Shown: positions 52,058 to 61,150, counted from the stretch's first letter. The stretch is 64,000 nt of DNA from Bacillus_P idriensis_A (GCF_050483325.1 NZ_JBCMYF010000029.1:1-64000); one strand, 5' to 3'. Numbers and translations: made by a program. Notes: a model not told the origin generated them from the sequence alone.

Positions 52058-53278
52058 ATGCTTGATTCTAAAACAATTGAGATCGTTCAATCAACAGTAC
52101 CTGTTTTGAAAGAGCATAGTATACAAATAGGGAAAAGGTTTTATGAGTTGTTATTTGAAAAGGCGCCAGATTTGTATAATATGTTTAATCAAACCAATCA
52201 AAAAAGAGGGATTCAACAGGAGGCATTAGGTTATGTCGTATATGCTGCAGGAGAACATATTACAAACTTAGAAGCCATTAAACCCGTCATTGAAAGAATT
52301 TCACAAAAACACCGCGCGATAGGTGTGAAAGCCAAACAATATCCGATTGTTGGTGAAACCTTACTTCAAGCAGTAAAGGATGTTTTAGGAGATGCAACTT
52401 CAGACGATATTATTGAGGCCTGGGGAAAAGCATACGGATATATTGCCAATGCTTTCATTGAGCTAGAAGAAGATCTCTACAAAGAGACAGAGAGCCAACC
52501 TGGAGGTTGGGAAGGATACCAAAGTTTTTATATTGATAAAAAGGTACAAGAAAGTGATAACGTGACGTCTTTTTATTTAAAACCTAAAAATGAGAAAGCA
52601 ATTGCCTCTTATAAAGCAGGACAATACCTTACATTAGCAGCAGCCGTTCCTGGGGAGGAATACACACATATTCGTCATTATAGTCTTTCTGAAGCACCTG
52701 GAAAAGATTATTATCGAATCAGTGTAAAAAGAGAAGATGCACGTGATGGTGCCCCAGCAGGGATTGTCTTAAACTATTTACATCAACAAGTTCAAACAGG
52801 AGGTACGCTTAAGTTCTCAGCTCCAGCTGGAGATTTCGTGCTTGAGCATAGTGAGCAACCTGTTGTACTCATTAGTGGAGGAATAGGTATTACACCTTTG
52901 CTTAGTATGCTCAATACCATCGTAGAAAAACAGCCAACACGTCAGGTTGCCTTTATTCATGCAGCCATCAATGGGAAAACACACGCTTTTAAAGAACATG
53001 TAGCTCAATTAGATAATAATAACGAAAATGTAACATCCTTCATCTGCTATAGTTCGCCTAGCGAAGAGGATCGACTTGGTGATGATTTTGATAAAGAGGG
53101 AACTATCGATTTAGAATTGTTAAAAGTCATTGTTCCTTCAAAAGAATCTGTATTTTACCTCTGTGGATCTGTTCTATTTATGGAATCTATTCTAAACACA
53201 TTGATAAACTGGGGAGTAGCTAAAGAACAAATTCATTATGAATCTTTTAGTCCTTTAGCACTTTTAGAAGAAGAGTGA
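52058..53278 (+). CDS. hmp: Flavohemoglobin (nitric oxide dioxygenase)
   Basis: The product of 406 residues has a globin domain (Tyr29 B10, Gln53 E7 and the proximal His85 in KHRAIG), an FAD domain (RHYSLSE near 208, with the AGQYL strand) and an NAD domain (GGIGITPLLSML, then YLCGSVLFMESI). It converts nitric oxide plus oxygen to nitrate using NAD(P)H. The start is ATG 52058 with AAAGGTGG upstream; an in-frame ATG at 52013 has no site. ACAGTATAGA is repeated at about 51910 and 51967 in the upstream region, a possible binding site. Confidence 0.96.
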   Translation: MLDSKTIEIVQSTVPVLKEHSIQIGKRFYELLFEKAPDLYNMFNQTNQKRGIQQEALGYVVYAAGEHITNLEAIKPVIERISQKHRAIGVKAKQYPIVGETLLQAVKDVLGDATSDDIIEAWGKAYGYIANAFIELEEDLYKETESQPGGWEGYQSFYIDKKVQESDNVTSFYLKPKNEKAIASYKAGQYLTLAAAVPGEEYTHIRHYSLSEAPGKDYYRISVKREDARDGAPAGIVLNYLHQQVQTGGTLKFSAPAGDFVLEHSEQPVVLISGGIGITPLLSMLNTIVEKQPTRQVAFIHAAINGKTHAFKEHVAQLDNNNENVTSFICYSSPSEEDRLGDDFDKEGTIDLELLKVIVPSKESVFYLCGSVLFMESILNTLINWGVAKEQIHYESFSPLALLEEE

Positions 53279-53557
53279 ATAATAAGAGTTGATATTTTTA
53301 AAAAGAGAAAAGAAGAGTTATAAATTCACCCGTTAACGTAATCGAAGTGTTCAATAACTAAATATAGAATAACCATTTAAAAAGTACTTTATTGAAAATA
53401 CCTTAAAGTTACTTCTTTTAATGGCTATAAAAGACAAGGAAGTTATTAAAAGATATCAGAAGTTTAGGGTTTTAAACAGGGCTGAAAAGATGTTTAATAC
53501 TATTATGAATCTTTACACTTTCTCTGGTAAAGCAATTATCTAAAGGAGGCGTTTTAT

Positions 53558-53935
53558 ATGACAAGAAAATGTGTTAATGCTAATGGAGCTGTTGCTGTTG
53601 GTCCATACTCTCATGCAGTTGAAGCAGGGGATTTGATATTTTTATCCGGGCAAACTCCTATAAATCCACAGACTCAAAAGCTCTCGGAGGGTAATATTGT
53701 AGAACAAACAAAACAATGTTTTCAAAACCTTTTTAATGTATTAGAAGCATCGGGTTTAACTTCTGAAAATGTTGAAAAGGTAAATGTTTTTTTAACCAAT
53801 ATGGATGATTTTGCAGCAATGAACGAAGTTTATGAAACACAGTTTTCTGCTCCATACCCTGCTCGTACAACTATAGGTGTAGCATCCTTACCTCTAGGCG
53901 CAAGAATTGAAATAGAAATGATAGCTAGAAGGTAA
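53558..53935 (+). CDS. RidA-family enamine/imine deaminase
   Basis: The 125-residue protein is a typical RidA/YjgF trimer subunit: GPYSHAVEAGDLIFLSGQTPINPQT (about 16-40), VNVFLTNMDDFAAMN, and the catalytic-arginine segment YPARTTIGVASLPLGARIEIEMIA at the end. It hydrolyses reactive enamines such as 2-aminoacrylate. AAAGGAGGC precedes the ATG. The upstream gap of 279 bp holds no gene I can support. Confidence 0.94.
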   Translation: MTRKCVNANGAVAVGPYSHAVEAGDLIFLSGQTPINPQTQKLSEGNIVEQTKQCFQNLFNVLEASGLTSENVEKVNVFLTNMDDFAAMNEVYETQFSAPYPARTTIGVASLPLGARIEIEMIARR

Positions 53936-54042
53936 TATTTAACGGTTAATATTATGTAAATAAATATCTCTCATAAGTGAAAGAGAACGGATGAGTTACA
54001 AACTAGGATACAAGTAAATAATGAAGGTGAGGTCATTACTAG

Positions 54043-54675
54043 TTGATTCCTAAGATTATTAGTTTAGCTATTGGAACGCCAAAGGAATATAATTGGAACC
54101 ACAAAGCTAAGCTATCTGGAATAGGAAAGTCTTCTACCAAGGTGGTTGAGTTAAAAAAGTTAGGGTTTGTCGGAGATGATGTTGGAAATAAACAAAAGCA
54201 TGGTGGTGTTGATAGGGCGGTATGTTTATATCCATTTGAACATTACTCTTACTGGGAAAAAATCTTTCAAAAGAAACTGGTTTTACCGGCCTTCGGAGAA
54301 AATATTACAGCAACGGGTATGACTGAAGAACAAGTTTGTATAGGTGATATATATCAAATCGGAGATGCAATCGTTCAAGTTACGCAGGGAAGGGTACCTT
54401 GTGACACAATATCGAAATATAATGAGGAAAAAAAACTTTTAAAAAAAGTTGTTGAAACATCTCTAACGGGTTACTTTTTTCGAGTATTAGAAGAAGGAGC
54501 TATTAAAAACGATTCAGAAATAAACGTTATTGATAGGCCCCCTAAAAGAATATCAGTGGCTTTTGCTACAAACATTCTTTTTCATCAACACCAAGATAAA
54601 GAATCAATTGAAAAAATATTGAAAGTTGATTCTTTATCAGAGGAATGGAGAAATAGATATCTAAAATTTTTATGA
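54043..54675 (+). CDS. MOSC domain-containing protein (YiiM-like)
   Basis: The 210-residue protein carries a MOSC domain: DVGNKQKHGGVDRAVCLYPFEHY (about 45-67), FGENITATG (about 85-93), GDIYQIGDAIVQVTQGRVPC with the conserved Cys that ligates molybdenum, and a helical tail. YiiM-type enzymes reduce N-hydroxylated compounds using the molybdenum cofactor. The start is TTG 54043, with GAAGGTGAGG somewhat distant. It lies after RidA with no terminator seen between, so cotranscription is possible. Confidence 0.9.
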   Translation: MIPKIISLAIGTPKEYNWNHKAKLSGIGKSSTKVVELKKLGFVGDDVGNKQKHGGVDRAVCLYPFEHYSYWEKIFQKKLVLPAFGENITATGMTEEQVCIGDIYQIGDAIVQVTQGRVPCDTISKYNEEKKLLKKVVETSLTGYFFRVLEEGAIKNDSEINVIDRPPKRISVAFATNILFHQHQDKESIEKILKVDSLSEEWRNRYLKFL

Positions 54676-54857
54676 CCCTTTTATTCTATATATAAATTTA
54701 TAGAACTTCCATTCTATTAAGTAGAAAGAGGCATCTTTAAATAGGTCCGGAGTTCTTATATGTCTTAATGTGAGAAAGCTATGCTTTAGGTTGATTTTTT
54801 CTTACTAGAAATATTTTATATATCCATGTAAAAAACTCATCCAGAAAGGATCAAGAT

Positions 54858-55751
54858 ATGTCTTTAAAACAATTTACAGCCTTACTTCTGCTTGCTAGCC
54901 TTTTTGGGGCGTCATTTTTATTCATAAAGATTGCATCACCTTCTTTAGGACCTTTATTTCTTATTGAAAGCCGTGTAGTAATTGCAGCTATATCTCTTAT
55001 TATTTTCGCACGATTACTAAAACAAAAAATAGAAATTAAACATAAATGGAAACAGTTAATAGTTTTAGGTGCTATTAATGCAGCTGTTCCATTTGTATTA
55101 ATTTCTTACGCCGAATTAAACCTATCGGCGTCATAAGCAGCTATTATTAATTCTACAACCCCTTTGTTTGCGGTTATTATATCTATTTTATGGCTTAAAG
55201 AAGGTAAAAATATGCGTACTTTTTTTGGAATTATTATGGGTTGCATAGGAGTGGGTATTCTAGTTGGGTGGAGCCCTATTCAACTAAACGTGAAAAGCAT
55301 GTTATCAATAGGAGCCATTTCTTTAGCTGCTTTTTTCTACGGATTAGGAATGGTATATAGTAAACAATCTTTTCAAGATATGAAATCTTTTGATTTAGCT
55401 ATTGGGCAACAATTAGGAGCAAGTATTATATTATTACCTTTTGCACTTTTAGATATCCCTTACCAGATGCCGAGTATGGGCGTAATAATTTCCGTTTTTA
55501 CATTAGCTATATTGTGTACAAGTGTTGTGTATCTTCTCTTTTTTTATTTAGTGAAAAATATCGGTTCAACTAAAACGGCCAGCGTTACCCTATTAGTGCC
55601 TATTTTCGGTATCATTTGGGGTGTTTTATTTTTAGATGAGCAAACGACATTAAGTACGTATATAGGTTTAATAGTTATACTAATGAGTATATTCTTAGTA
55701 TCTAACACCAAGCAAAAAGTAGCTAACTCATCTAAACAAATAGTTAAATAA
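54858..55751 (+). pseudogene. DMT-superfamily (EamA) transporter with an in-frame stop
   Basis: The frame encodes a ten-helix EamA drug/metabolite transporter of about 297 residues: GASFLFIKIASPSLGPLFLIESRV near the start, then after the stop INSTTPLFAVIISILWLKEG and a C-terminal repeat ending FLDEQTTLSTYIGLIVILMSIFLVS. A TAA at 55134 splits it; TTA or TTG (Leu) is the expected codon, so one substitution explains it. The frame is open on both sides without a shift. AGAAAGGATC precedes the ATG. Inactive unless the stop is read through. Confidence 0.88.
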
Positions 55752-55830
55752 AAATCGGTTTACCAGAACGATTATTCTCAGTAATGTTCATAATTTATAA
55801 TTAATTACTCACACACGTTTTCTATAACTA

Positions 55831-55866
55831 AGGTGTCCCTATATTCAGAGGGGCACCTCTTTTTGT
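55831..55866 (+). terminator. Intrinsic terminator after the EamA pseudogene
   Basis: AGGTGTCCC (55831-55839) pairs with GGGGCACCT (55850-55858) with one mismatch, followed by CTTTTTG. Confidence 0.75.
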
Positions 55867-55951
55867 AAACAGACAAAAAGAAAATAAAAGTTTCTAAGTC
55901 GCTGAAATTTACATCGAATGATTCGTTATATGTAAAACTAAAGTTAATTGG

Positions 55952-56017
55952 CCAGACGAATTTGTACCGGAAAAGACACTGAGTCCTGACGCTAAAATCA
56001 AAGGATTTGAAGTGTAA
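55952..56017 (+). pseudogene. 3' stub of a second Old Yellow Enzyme gene
   Basis: The frame reads PDEFVPEKTLSPDAKIKGFE and a final Val before TAA, identical at protein level to the end of the Old Yellow Enzyme gene at 38646-39764 but with several silent differences. Similarity continues a few bases past the stop (ATATTCTC). Nothing of the gene upstream of this point remains. Confidence 0.85.
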
Positions 56018-56633
56018 ATATTCTCCGTGCAATAGTGATAGTACTTGAATAAGATAAAACACCAAATTTCGAAATTACCATAGTTATGTATAGTAAATAG
56101 AAGGATGAATTAGATAAAATTCAATCTTTCTATTTATTGAATCAGTCTTTTGCTAGAAGAAAGTTTTTGAACAAATACACTTAAACAAACGGGGGCTTTA
56201 ATTGAATAAGCGCCATAAAAAAATTGTTTTTTTTGCTACAAATAACTCTTCCATTTTGTTTGTTTATTAGAAGTTTGTACTTCAAAACAGAATCCGTTAG
56301 TAAATGCAATCCTTTTTTCTAAGAAATCAGTATTAAATTACGAATGAAAAATGAAAATGATCAATGATTCATCTGAAGGGCTGCTTAAATGAAGTGGCCC
56401 TTCTGTTTGAAATAAATCAAACTGTGATGATAATGATATCAATTTTTTTTCCGTTTAATAAATGAATCGAACTAAGTAATATGAAAGACGTTGCCGATTC
56501 GCTGATTGGAAATTTCGTCCTCCTGGATCTCCTTTTTTAATAGCAGCGTTTGATCTCCTCATTTGCTGAAATGTCAAAGTCTCTTTAACAGGCAGGTGTT
56601 AGGAAGATTATTAAAAAAAAGAGTATACAATAC
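56018..56633. other. Gene-free stretch with an orphan hairpin
   Basis: No coding frame is supported. GAAGGGC (56375-56381) pairs with GCCCTTC (56397-56403), followed by TGTTTG, a weak terminator with no gene upstream. The rest is AT-rich. Confidence 0.5.
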
Positions 56634-56664
56634 TTGACCTAGAGTTAACTATAGGGTTTAACAT
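56634..56664 (+). promoter_or_regulatory. MerR-type promoter of the alcohol dehydrogenase
   Basis: TTGACC (56634-56639) and TAACAT (56659-56664) are 19 bp apart. The spacer contains TAGAGTTAACTATA (56640-56653), identical to the dyad in the MFS promoter at 29699-29712. This predicts control by the MerR protein encoded at 29090-29500. Confidence 0.8.
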
Positions 56665-56782
56665 TGTTTTTACAAGAGAAGGAGAAGGAGGCTGGATAAT
56701 GAAGAGGGATTATATTCTGAGTTCTTTTTTTCCGGTACTTCCTTATTTTCTTGAATATCTTAAATTATTGGAGGTTTATTTT

Positions 56783-57823
56783 ATGATAACCGCAAAAGCA
56801 CGAGCTGTCGACGGTCCGGACAAACCCTTCCGAGCAGCTGAAATTAAACGGCGCGATCTTGATTTGCATGATGTTCTAATTGAAATTAAATATGCTGGAA
56901 TCTGTCATTCTGATATCCATACTGCACACGGCGAATGGGGTGCCGTGAATTATCCACTCGTACCTGGACACGAGATTGCAGGAGTTGTCTCAGATGTAGG
57001 AGCCGAAGTCACAAAATACAAGGTCGGTGACAGAGTAGGGGTCGGATGTATGGTTGATTCCTGTGGGGATTGTGAAAACTGCCTAAAAGGAGAAGAGCAA
57101 TACTGTCTAGAAGGCAATGTCCCTACTTATGCCGGTGTTGACAAGTACGGCGAGCCGACTCAAGGCGGCTATTCTACCCACATTGTCGTAACGGAGGACT
57201 TCGTTGTTGGAATCCCTGATAACATTGAGCTTGATGCCGCAGCACCATTACTTTGTGCAGGTATTACGACTTATTCTCCATTAAACCATTGGGGAGCTTC
57301 ACCAGGAAAGAAGGTCGCGGTTGTTGGAATGGGCGGCCTTGGTCATATGGCTGTCAAAATTGCGCACGCAATGGGTGCAGAAGTTACGGTCCTGTCACAA
57401 ACATTGAATAAAATGGAAGATGGCTTGAAATTCGGTGCAGAAAACTACTACGCTACAAGCAATCCTAAAACATTCGAGAAGCTTGCAGGTTCTTTTGACC
57501 TGATTATTAACACAGTAAGTGCAAAACTTGATATTAGTGCTTACCTCTCCCTGTTAACGCTCGATGGAACGCTAGTAAATGTTGGTGCGCCTGCAGAGCC
57601 ATTATCATTAAATGTGTTCTCTCTCATCGGTCATCGCCGTTCTTTTGCCGGTTCATTGATTGGAGGTATCCGTGAGACACAGGAAATGCTGGATTTCTGT
57701 GCAAAGCATAACATTGTTCCTAACATTGAAGTGATATCGGCCGATCAAATTGACGAAGCGTATGAACGCGTTTTAGCTTCAGATGTTAAGTATCGTTTTG
57801 TGATCGATACTAGCACAATGTAA
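56783..57823 (+). CDS. Zinc-dependent alcohol dehydrogenase (cinnamyl-alcohol type)
   Basis: The 346-residue enzyme has catalytic zinc ligands in GICHSDIHTAHGEW and PGHEIAG, a structural zinc lobe CGDCENCLKGEEQYC, and the cofactor motif GMGGLGHMAVKIA. This is the cinnamyl/YahK class that reduces aldehydes with NADPH. The start used here is ATG 56783 with GGAGG upstream. A second in-frame ATG at 56699 also has a strong site (GGAGAAGGAGG) and would add a 28-residue hydrophobic leader. The MerR-type promoter upstream ties it to the MFS efflux gene. It fits aldehyde or electrophile detoxification. Confidence 0.94.
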   Translation: MITAKARAVDGPDKPFRAAEIKRRDLDLHDVLIEIKYAGICHSDIHTAHGEWGAVNYPLVPGHEIAGVVSDVGAEVTKYKVGDRVGVGCMVDSCGDCENCLKGEEQYCLEGNVPTYAGVDKYGEPTQGGYSTHIVVTEDFVVGIPDNIELDAAAPLLCAGITTYSPLNHWGASPGKKVAVVGMGGLGHMAVKIAHAMGAEVTVLSQTLNKMEDGLKFGAENYYATSNPKTFEKLAGSFDLIINTVSAKLDISAYLSLLTLDGTLVNVGAPAEPLSLNVFSLIGHRRSFAGSLIGGIRETQEMLDFCAKHNIVPNIEVISADQIDEAYERVLASDVKYRFVIDTSTM

Positions 57824-57850
57824 GGTGCGACAGTCATAGTTTTCATATTT

Positions 57851-57891
57851 AAAAAGTGTCCTATAAGCTTAGCTTATAGGACACTTTTTTG
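57851..57891 (+). terminator. Intrinsic terminator of the alcohol dehydrogenase gene
   Basis: AAAAAGTGTCCTATAAGC (57851-57868) pairs with GCTTATAGGACACTTTTT (57872-57889). Confidence 0.9.
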
Positions 57892-58058
57892 TGCTTCGTT
57901 AAAACATTGAACACAACTTTCAGACTTTTGGATGATATTAATTTCAACTTATGAAGGATTATTTAATTCCATATATAAAATAAAATAATAGATAACAATT
58001 ATTGAATTTGTCCTTTTTTAGCAGGTTCATTGAGATCCATTACGGGAGAGTGATACGA

Positions 58059-59822
58059 ATGACAGAATTCATTTATGCAGGTTCATTGAAGGAACTTGAA
58101 GACGAAGGTGCGAAGGTCATAAAAGGCGGCAGTCATACAGTTGCCGTATTTGTTCACGAAAATAAAGTTTATGCGGTTGATAACCGTTGTCCGCATATGG
58201 GCTTTCCCCTACATACGGGGAGCTTATGTGATGGGATTTTAACATGTCACTGGCACCATGCCCGCTTTGATATAAAGAGCGGTGGAACCTTGGATCCATG
58301 GGCAGATGATGTCCCTACTTATCCTGTCGAGATAAAGGAAGATGAGGTTTGGGTACACCCTGTTCCTTATAATAAAGTAACAATTGAAAAATTAAGGCAG
58401 CGATTACGTGAGGGTCTTGAGCAAAATATAAGTCTTGTCATCGCAAAATCGGTTGTAGGTTTGATGGAAGCTGGTTTTCCAGGGACTGAGATTGTTAAAA
58501 TTGGAATCACTTTTGGAACGATACATCATCAAAACGGCTGGGGCTCTGGATTGACGATTTTATCAGCAATGACAAATGTATTGCCCAAATTAGATAAACC
58601 CGGTCAGATTTTAGCCTTGTTCCAAGGTCTCGTTCATGTTGCACGCGAAAGTTCCGGAAGGGGAACACGATTTTTACTCGGGTCCCTTCCTGTCACAGAT
58701 AAAATAAATGCCCAAACGTTCGAACAATTATCAGAATGGTATCGCCATTGTGTGGAGGTTCGTGATTCGCAGGGGGCAGAACGAGTACTGTTGACTGCAA
58801 TTGAATTAGGTTTCTCGAACGAACAGCTTGCTGACATGATGATGACAGCTATCACAGATCATTTTTATATAAATACAGGGCATACGCTCGATTTTCATAA
58901 TAAAGCATTCGAGATTCTTGATCAAATTGGAGTTGAGCACCGGCCATTTGTATTATCATCATTGCTGCCAGGTCTAAGTAATGTATCCCGAAGCGAAGAA
59001 TCTCATAGCTGGCAATCACCCGTGAACCTGGTCGATCCATTAACGGAAGCGTTCAAGGAGTTACCTGATATTCTTGCTAATGCATCATGCATAGAGGAAA
59101 CCGAAGTGGATGAAGCAGCATTGGCTGAACAAATTTTATCAGATGATGCTTTAAAAACGATAAATATGATGCTAGATGCACTTAAAAGTGGAGTTTCACC
59201 TGCCCGTTTGGCCCAGCTAGTTGCTTTGGCTGCGGCGGAACGCATTTCCCGTTTCCATGTACAAAATGATTTTAGAGATTGGATTACCGTCCTTCATACA
59301 TTTACTCACGCACATGCCGTGCATGAATCATTGCGCCGCTCGACAACACCTGAATTAACCAGGGCCGTTTTCCATGGAGCAATGAGTGTCTATCAAGATC
59401 GTTTTCTCAATTTACCGTCTGCACGAAGACCGGAGCCAAAGGATGCAGGAGCAGAGCAGGATAATCCTGATGATTTATTGGAGCTGATGAATCAACAGCA
59501 ACAGGTTGCAGAATCAGCACGATGGGTAGTTACTTACCTTGCTAACGGAGGGAATAAAAGTGAACTCTTCAATACACTCGGGCACGCATTACTAAGAGAG
59601 GATGCAGAGTTTCACACGTTTCAAATGTTTGAAGCGGCAATAGCTGAGCATGCTCATTGGGAAAAGGAGGATTCGAAGCTTGCCATACATGCACAGGAAA
59701 CGTTAATCATAGCAGTAACTCGCTACCTGGCAGGCCATGCCCCAACTGCCAGAGAAATGCCGCATACAGCAAGGATTGCCATGCGTCTTCATAGAGGAGA
59801 AAAATTATTTGAGGATGAATGA
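58059..59822 (+). CDS. Rieske [2Fe-2S] protein with a large His-rich helical C-terminal domain
   Basis: The product of 587 residues starts at ATG 58059 with GGGAGAG upstream. Residues 1-108 are a Rieske ferredoxin domain with complete cluster ligands C44, H46, C63 and H66 (CPHMGFPLH...LTCHWHHARF). The remaining 480 residues are all-helical and rich in His and acidic residues (ITDHFYINTGHTLDFH, WITVLHTFTHAHAVHESLRR, DAEFHTFQMFEAAIAEHAHW). This part matches no catalytic domain I recognise and lacks the Rieske oxygenase mononuclear-iron motif. It may be an uncharacterised metal-dependent oxygenase or redox enzyme. It stands alone after the alcohol dehydrogenase. Confidence 0.85.
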   Translation: MTEFIYAGSLKELEDEGAKVIKGGSHTVAVFVHENKVYAVDNRCPHMGFPLHTGSLCDGILTCHWHHARFDIKSGGTLDPWADDVPTYPVEIKEDEVWVHPVPYNKVTIEKLRQRLREGLEQNISLVIAKSVVGLMEAGFPGTEIVKIGITFGTIHHQNGWGSGLTILSAMTNVLPKLDKPGQILALFQGLVHVARESSGRGTRFLLGSLPVTDKINAQTFEQLSEWYRHCVEVRDSQGAERVLLTAIELGFSNEQLADMMMTAITDHFYINTGHTLDFHNKAFEILDQIGVEHRPFVLSSLLPGLSNVSRSEESHSWQSPVNLVDPLTEAFKELPDILANASCIEETEVDEAALAEQILSDDALKTINMMLDALKSGVSPARLAQLVALAAAERISRFHVQNDFRDWITVLHTFTHAHAVHESLRRSTTPELTRAVFHGAMSVYQDRFLNLPSARRPEPKDAGAEQDNPDDLLELMNQQQQVAESARWVVTYLANGGNKSELFNTLGHALLREDAEFHTFQMFEAAIAEHAHWEKEDSKLAIHAQETLIIAVTRYLAGHAPTAREMPHTARIAMRLHRGEKLFEDE

Positions 59823-60226
59823 TTTTCAATAAGCAAATGGGGAAGTGAAATCTATGGTTCCTCTATGTTTTTATTTCACTACAATAATGAAAGCCGAACT
59901 AAGCCTAAAACAATCGCAGCATCTTTATCACTTTGTGCTATGAGGAGGAAAGTTGATTAATAACAACGGAAATTCAAACCATATCTGAGTCTCCATAAAG
60001 GTAACTTCGAAAATCTACGAAATGGTTATATTTTGGAGTTTACCCCCGTTCGAAAAAGTACACTTTTTCGAACGGGGGGTATTTTAATTATTTCAATACA
60101 TTTTTTCGTTCGTTTAAGTAAGAAAATATGATTCGAACGTTCTCTTTTTAACAACAACTTTTTCTAACGAATTGATAGAATTAGAGAAAGAAAAGGGAAG
60201 AGGAGTAAAAAAATGGAGGGTAGAAA
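59823..60226 (+). other. Intergenic stretch with a 17-bp hairpin and a possible res site
   Basis: CCCCCGTTCGAAAAAGT (60043-60059) pairs with ACTTTTTCGAACGGGGG (60062-60078), an exceptionally long perfect stem. CGTTCG (60107-60112) and CGAACG (60134-60139) are inverted around a 21-bp AT-rich core just upstream of the resolvase fragment, and could be part of its recombination site. A shorter hairpin, TGAAAT...ATTTCA, near 59847-59878 may end the Rieske transcript. Confidence 0.5.
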
Positions 60227-60379
60227 TTGGGTTACATACTAGTAAGCAGCAAAGATCACAATGAAGGACGTCAGCAAGAAATGGTAGAAAATAGGTTTAG
60301 TGAACCAGATATCTATTTAGATAAGCAAAGTGGTAAAAATTTCAATCGAGAACAATATCAGCTGCTGAAAAGAGGATGA
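60227..60379 (+). pseudogene. N-terminal fragment of a serine resolvase
   Basis: Fifty codons from TTG 60227 (GGAGGG upstream) read GYILVSSKDHNEGRQQEMV, then LDKQSGKNFNREQYQLLKRG, the N-terminus of Tn3-type resolvases (normally GYIRVSSKDQ). The catalytic Ser is kept but the neighbouring Arg is Leu. The gene ends at TGA before the catalytic core is complete, so it is dead. Confidence 0.8.
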
Positions 60380-60798
60380 ATATGAAAAAATTTCGCAAGA
60401 TGACTTTTTTTGTTTTTCCAAAGAAACTTTTTGTGATTCTTTTTATATTGAAGGAATATTCTCTGATCTATCTGAGAAAGAGGCAGGAGCTTTTCTTGAA
60501 ACATTACCTTACATAAACTTTCAAGGTAAACACCTAATTCATACTCTGAAATTCTTTCTAAATTTATTCCTAGAAATTTACATTTTTTGATCAATCCTAG
60601 CATTAGTATGCAACAGAAAGTACAATAAACCGAAAGTTTGCAGGCTTTCTGTAAGAAGTCGTTCCAAGTCTACTATTTGTTCCTCGGCTAACAGTGGTCT
60701 TGCTGTTCTGAGATATTCTTCTTCCATATCCCACAGCAGCTTACCTGTTCCGTCATAAAGAAACCCTGCCACTTCATGTTTCCCCGGTCTCTAAGCAT
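60358..60798 (-). pseudogene. YolD-like gene, frameshifted
   Basis: From ATG 60798 the minus strand reads LRDRGNMKWQGFFMTE, the conserved start of YolD-like proteins, then shifts frame by one base near 60750. The next frame continues LLWDMEEEYLRTARPLLAEE and QIVDLERLLTESLQTFGLLY, matching the family's helical middle. After another shift near 60585 it reads CKFLGINLERISEYE to a stop at 60358. YolD genes normally accompany UV-repair polymerases on mobile elements; none is here. Confidence 0.6.
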
Positions 60799-61150
60799 GG
60801 GATCACCGCCACATTTCAATTAATTCATTATACAAACACATGTTCTCATTTGACAAGTAATAATTTATGGATGCTGAAATTAAATGAACTTCTCTATTGA
60901 AGAGAGAAGTATTAAGGTTGTCTATTTTTTAAGGACAGGAGGTACTGAGCCTTTTTGGAGGAGATGATGATGTTCCATTAATTGATCAGGGAAAATGAAT
61001 TCTTTTAAAGTAAGAAATAAATCTAAAAAATGCACATTCTTACAACCTCAATTCTAAAAAAGAAGGTTTTCCTATTAATTAGCAGAAGAATATCATAATG
61101 AAAAAAATATTAAGGATCAATTGAATGTCTTACTAAACAGGGGGGGGAAG
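60799..61150 (+). other. Upstream region of the sigma-54 activator
   Basis: No gene. ACTTCTCT and AGAGAGAAGT form a small hairpin at about 60888-60910. GGAGGAG at about 60957 is followed by ATG but the frame stops after five codons. Confidence 0.4.

Noticed and set aside
55805..56065. 86-codon minus-strand frame
   Set aside because: Crosses a terminator hairpin and is antisense to the Old Yellow Enzyme 3' stub.
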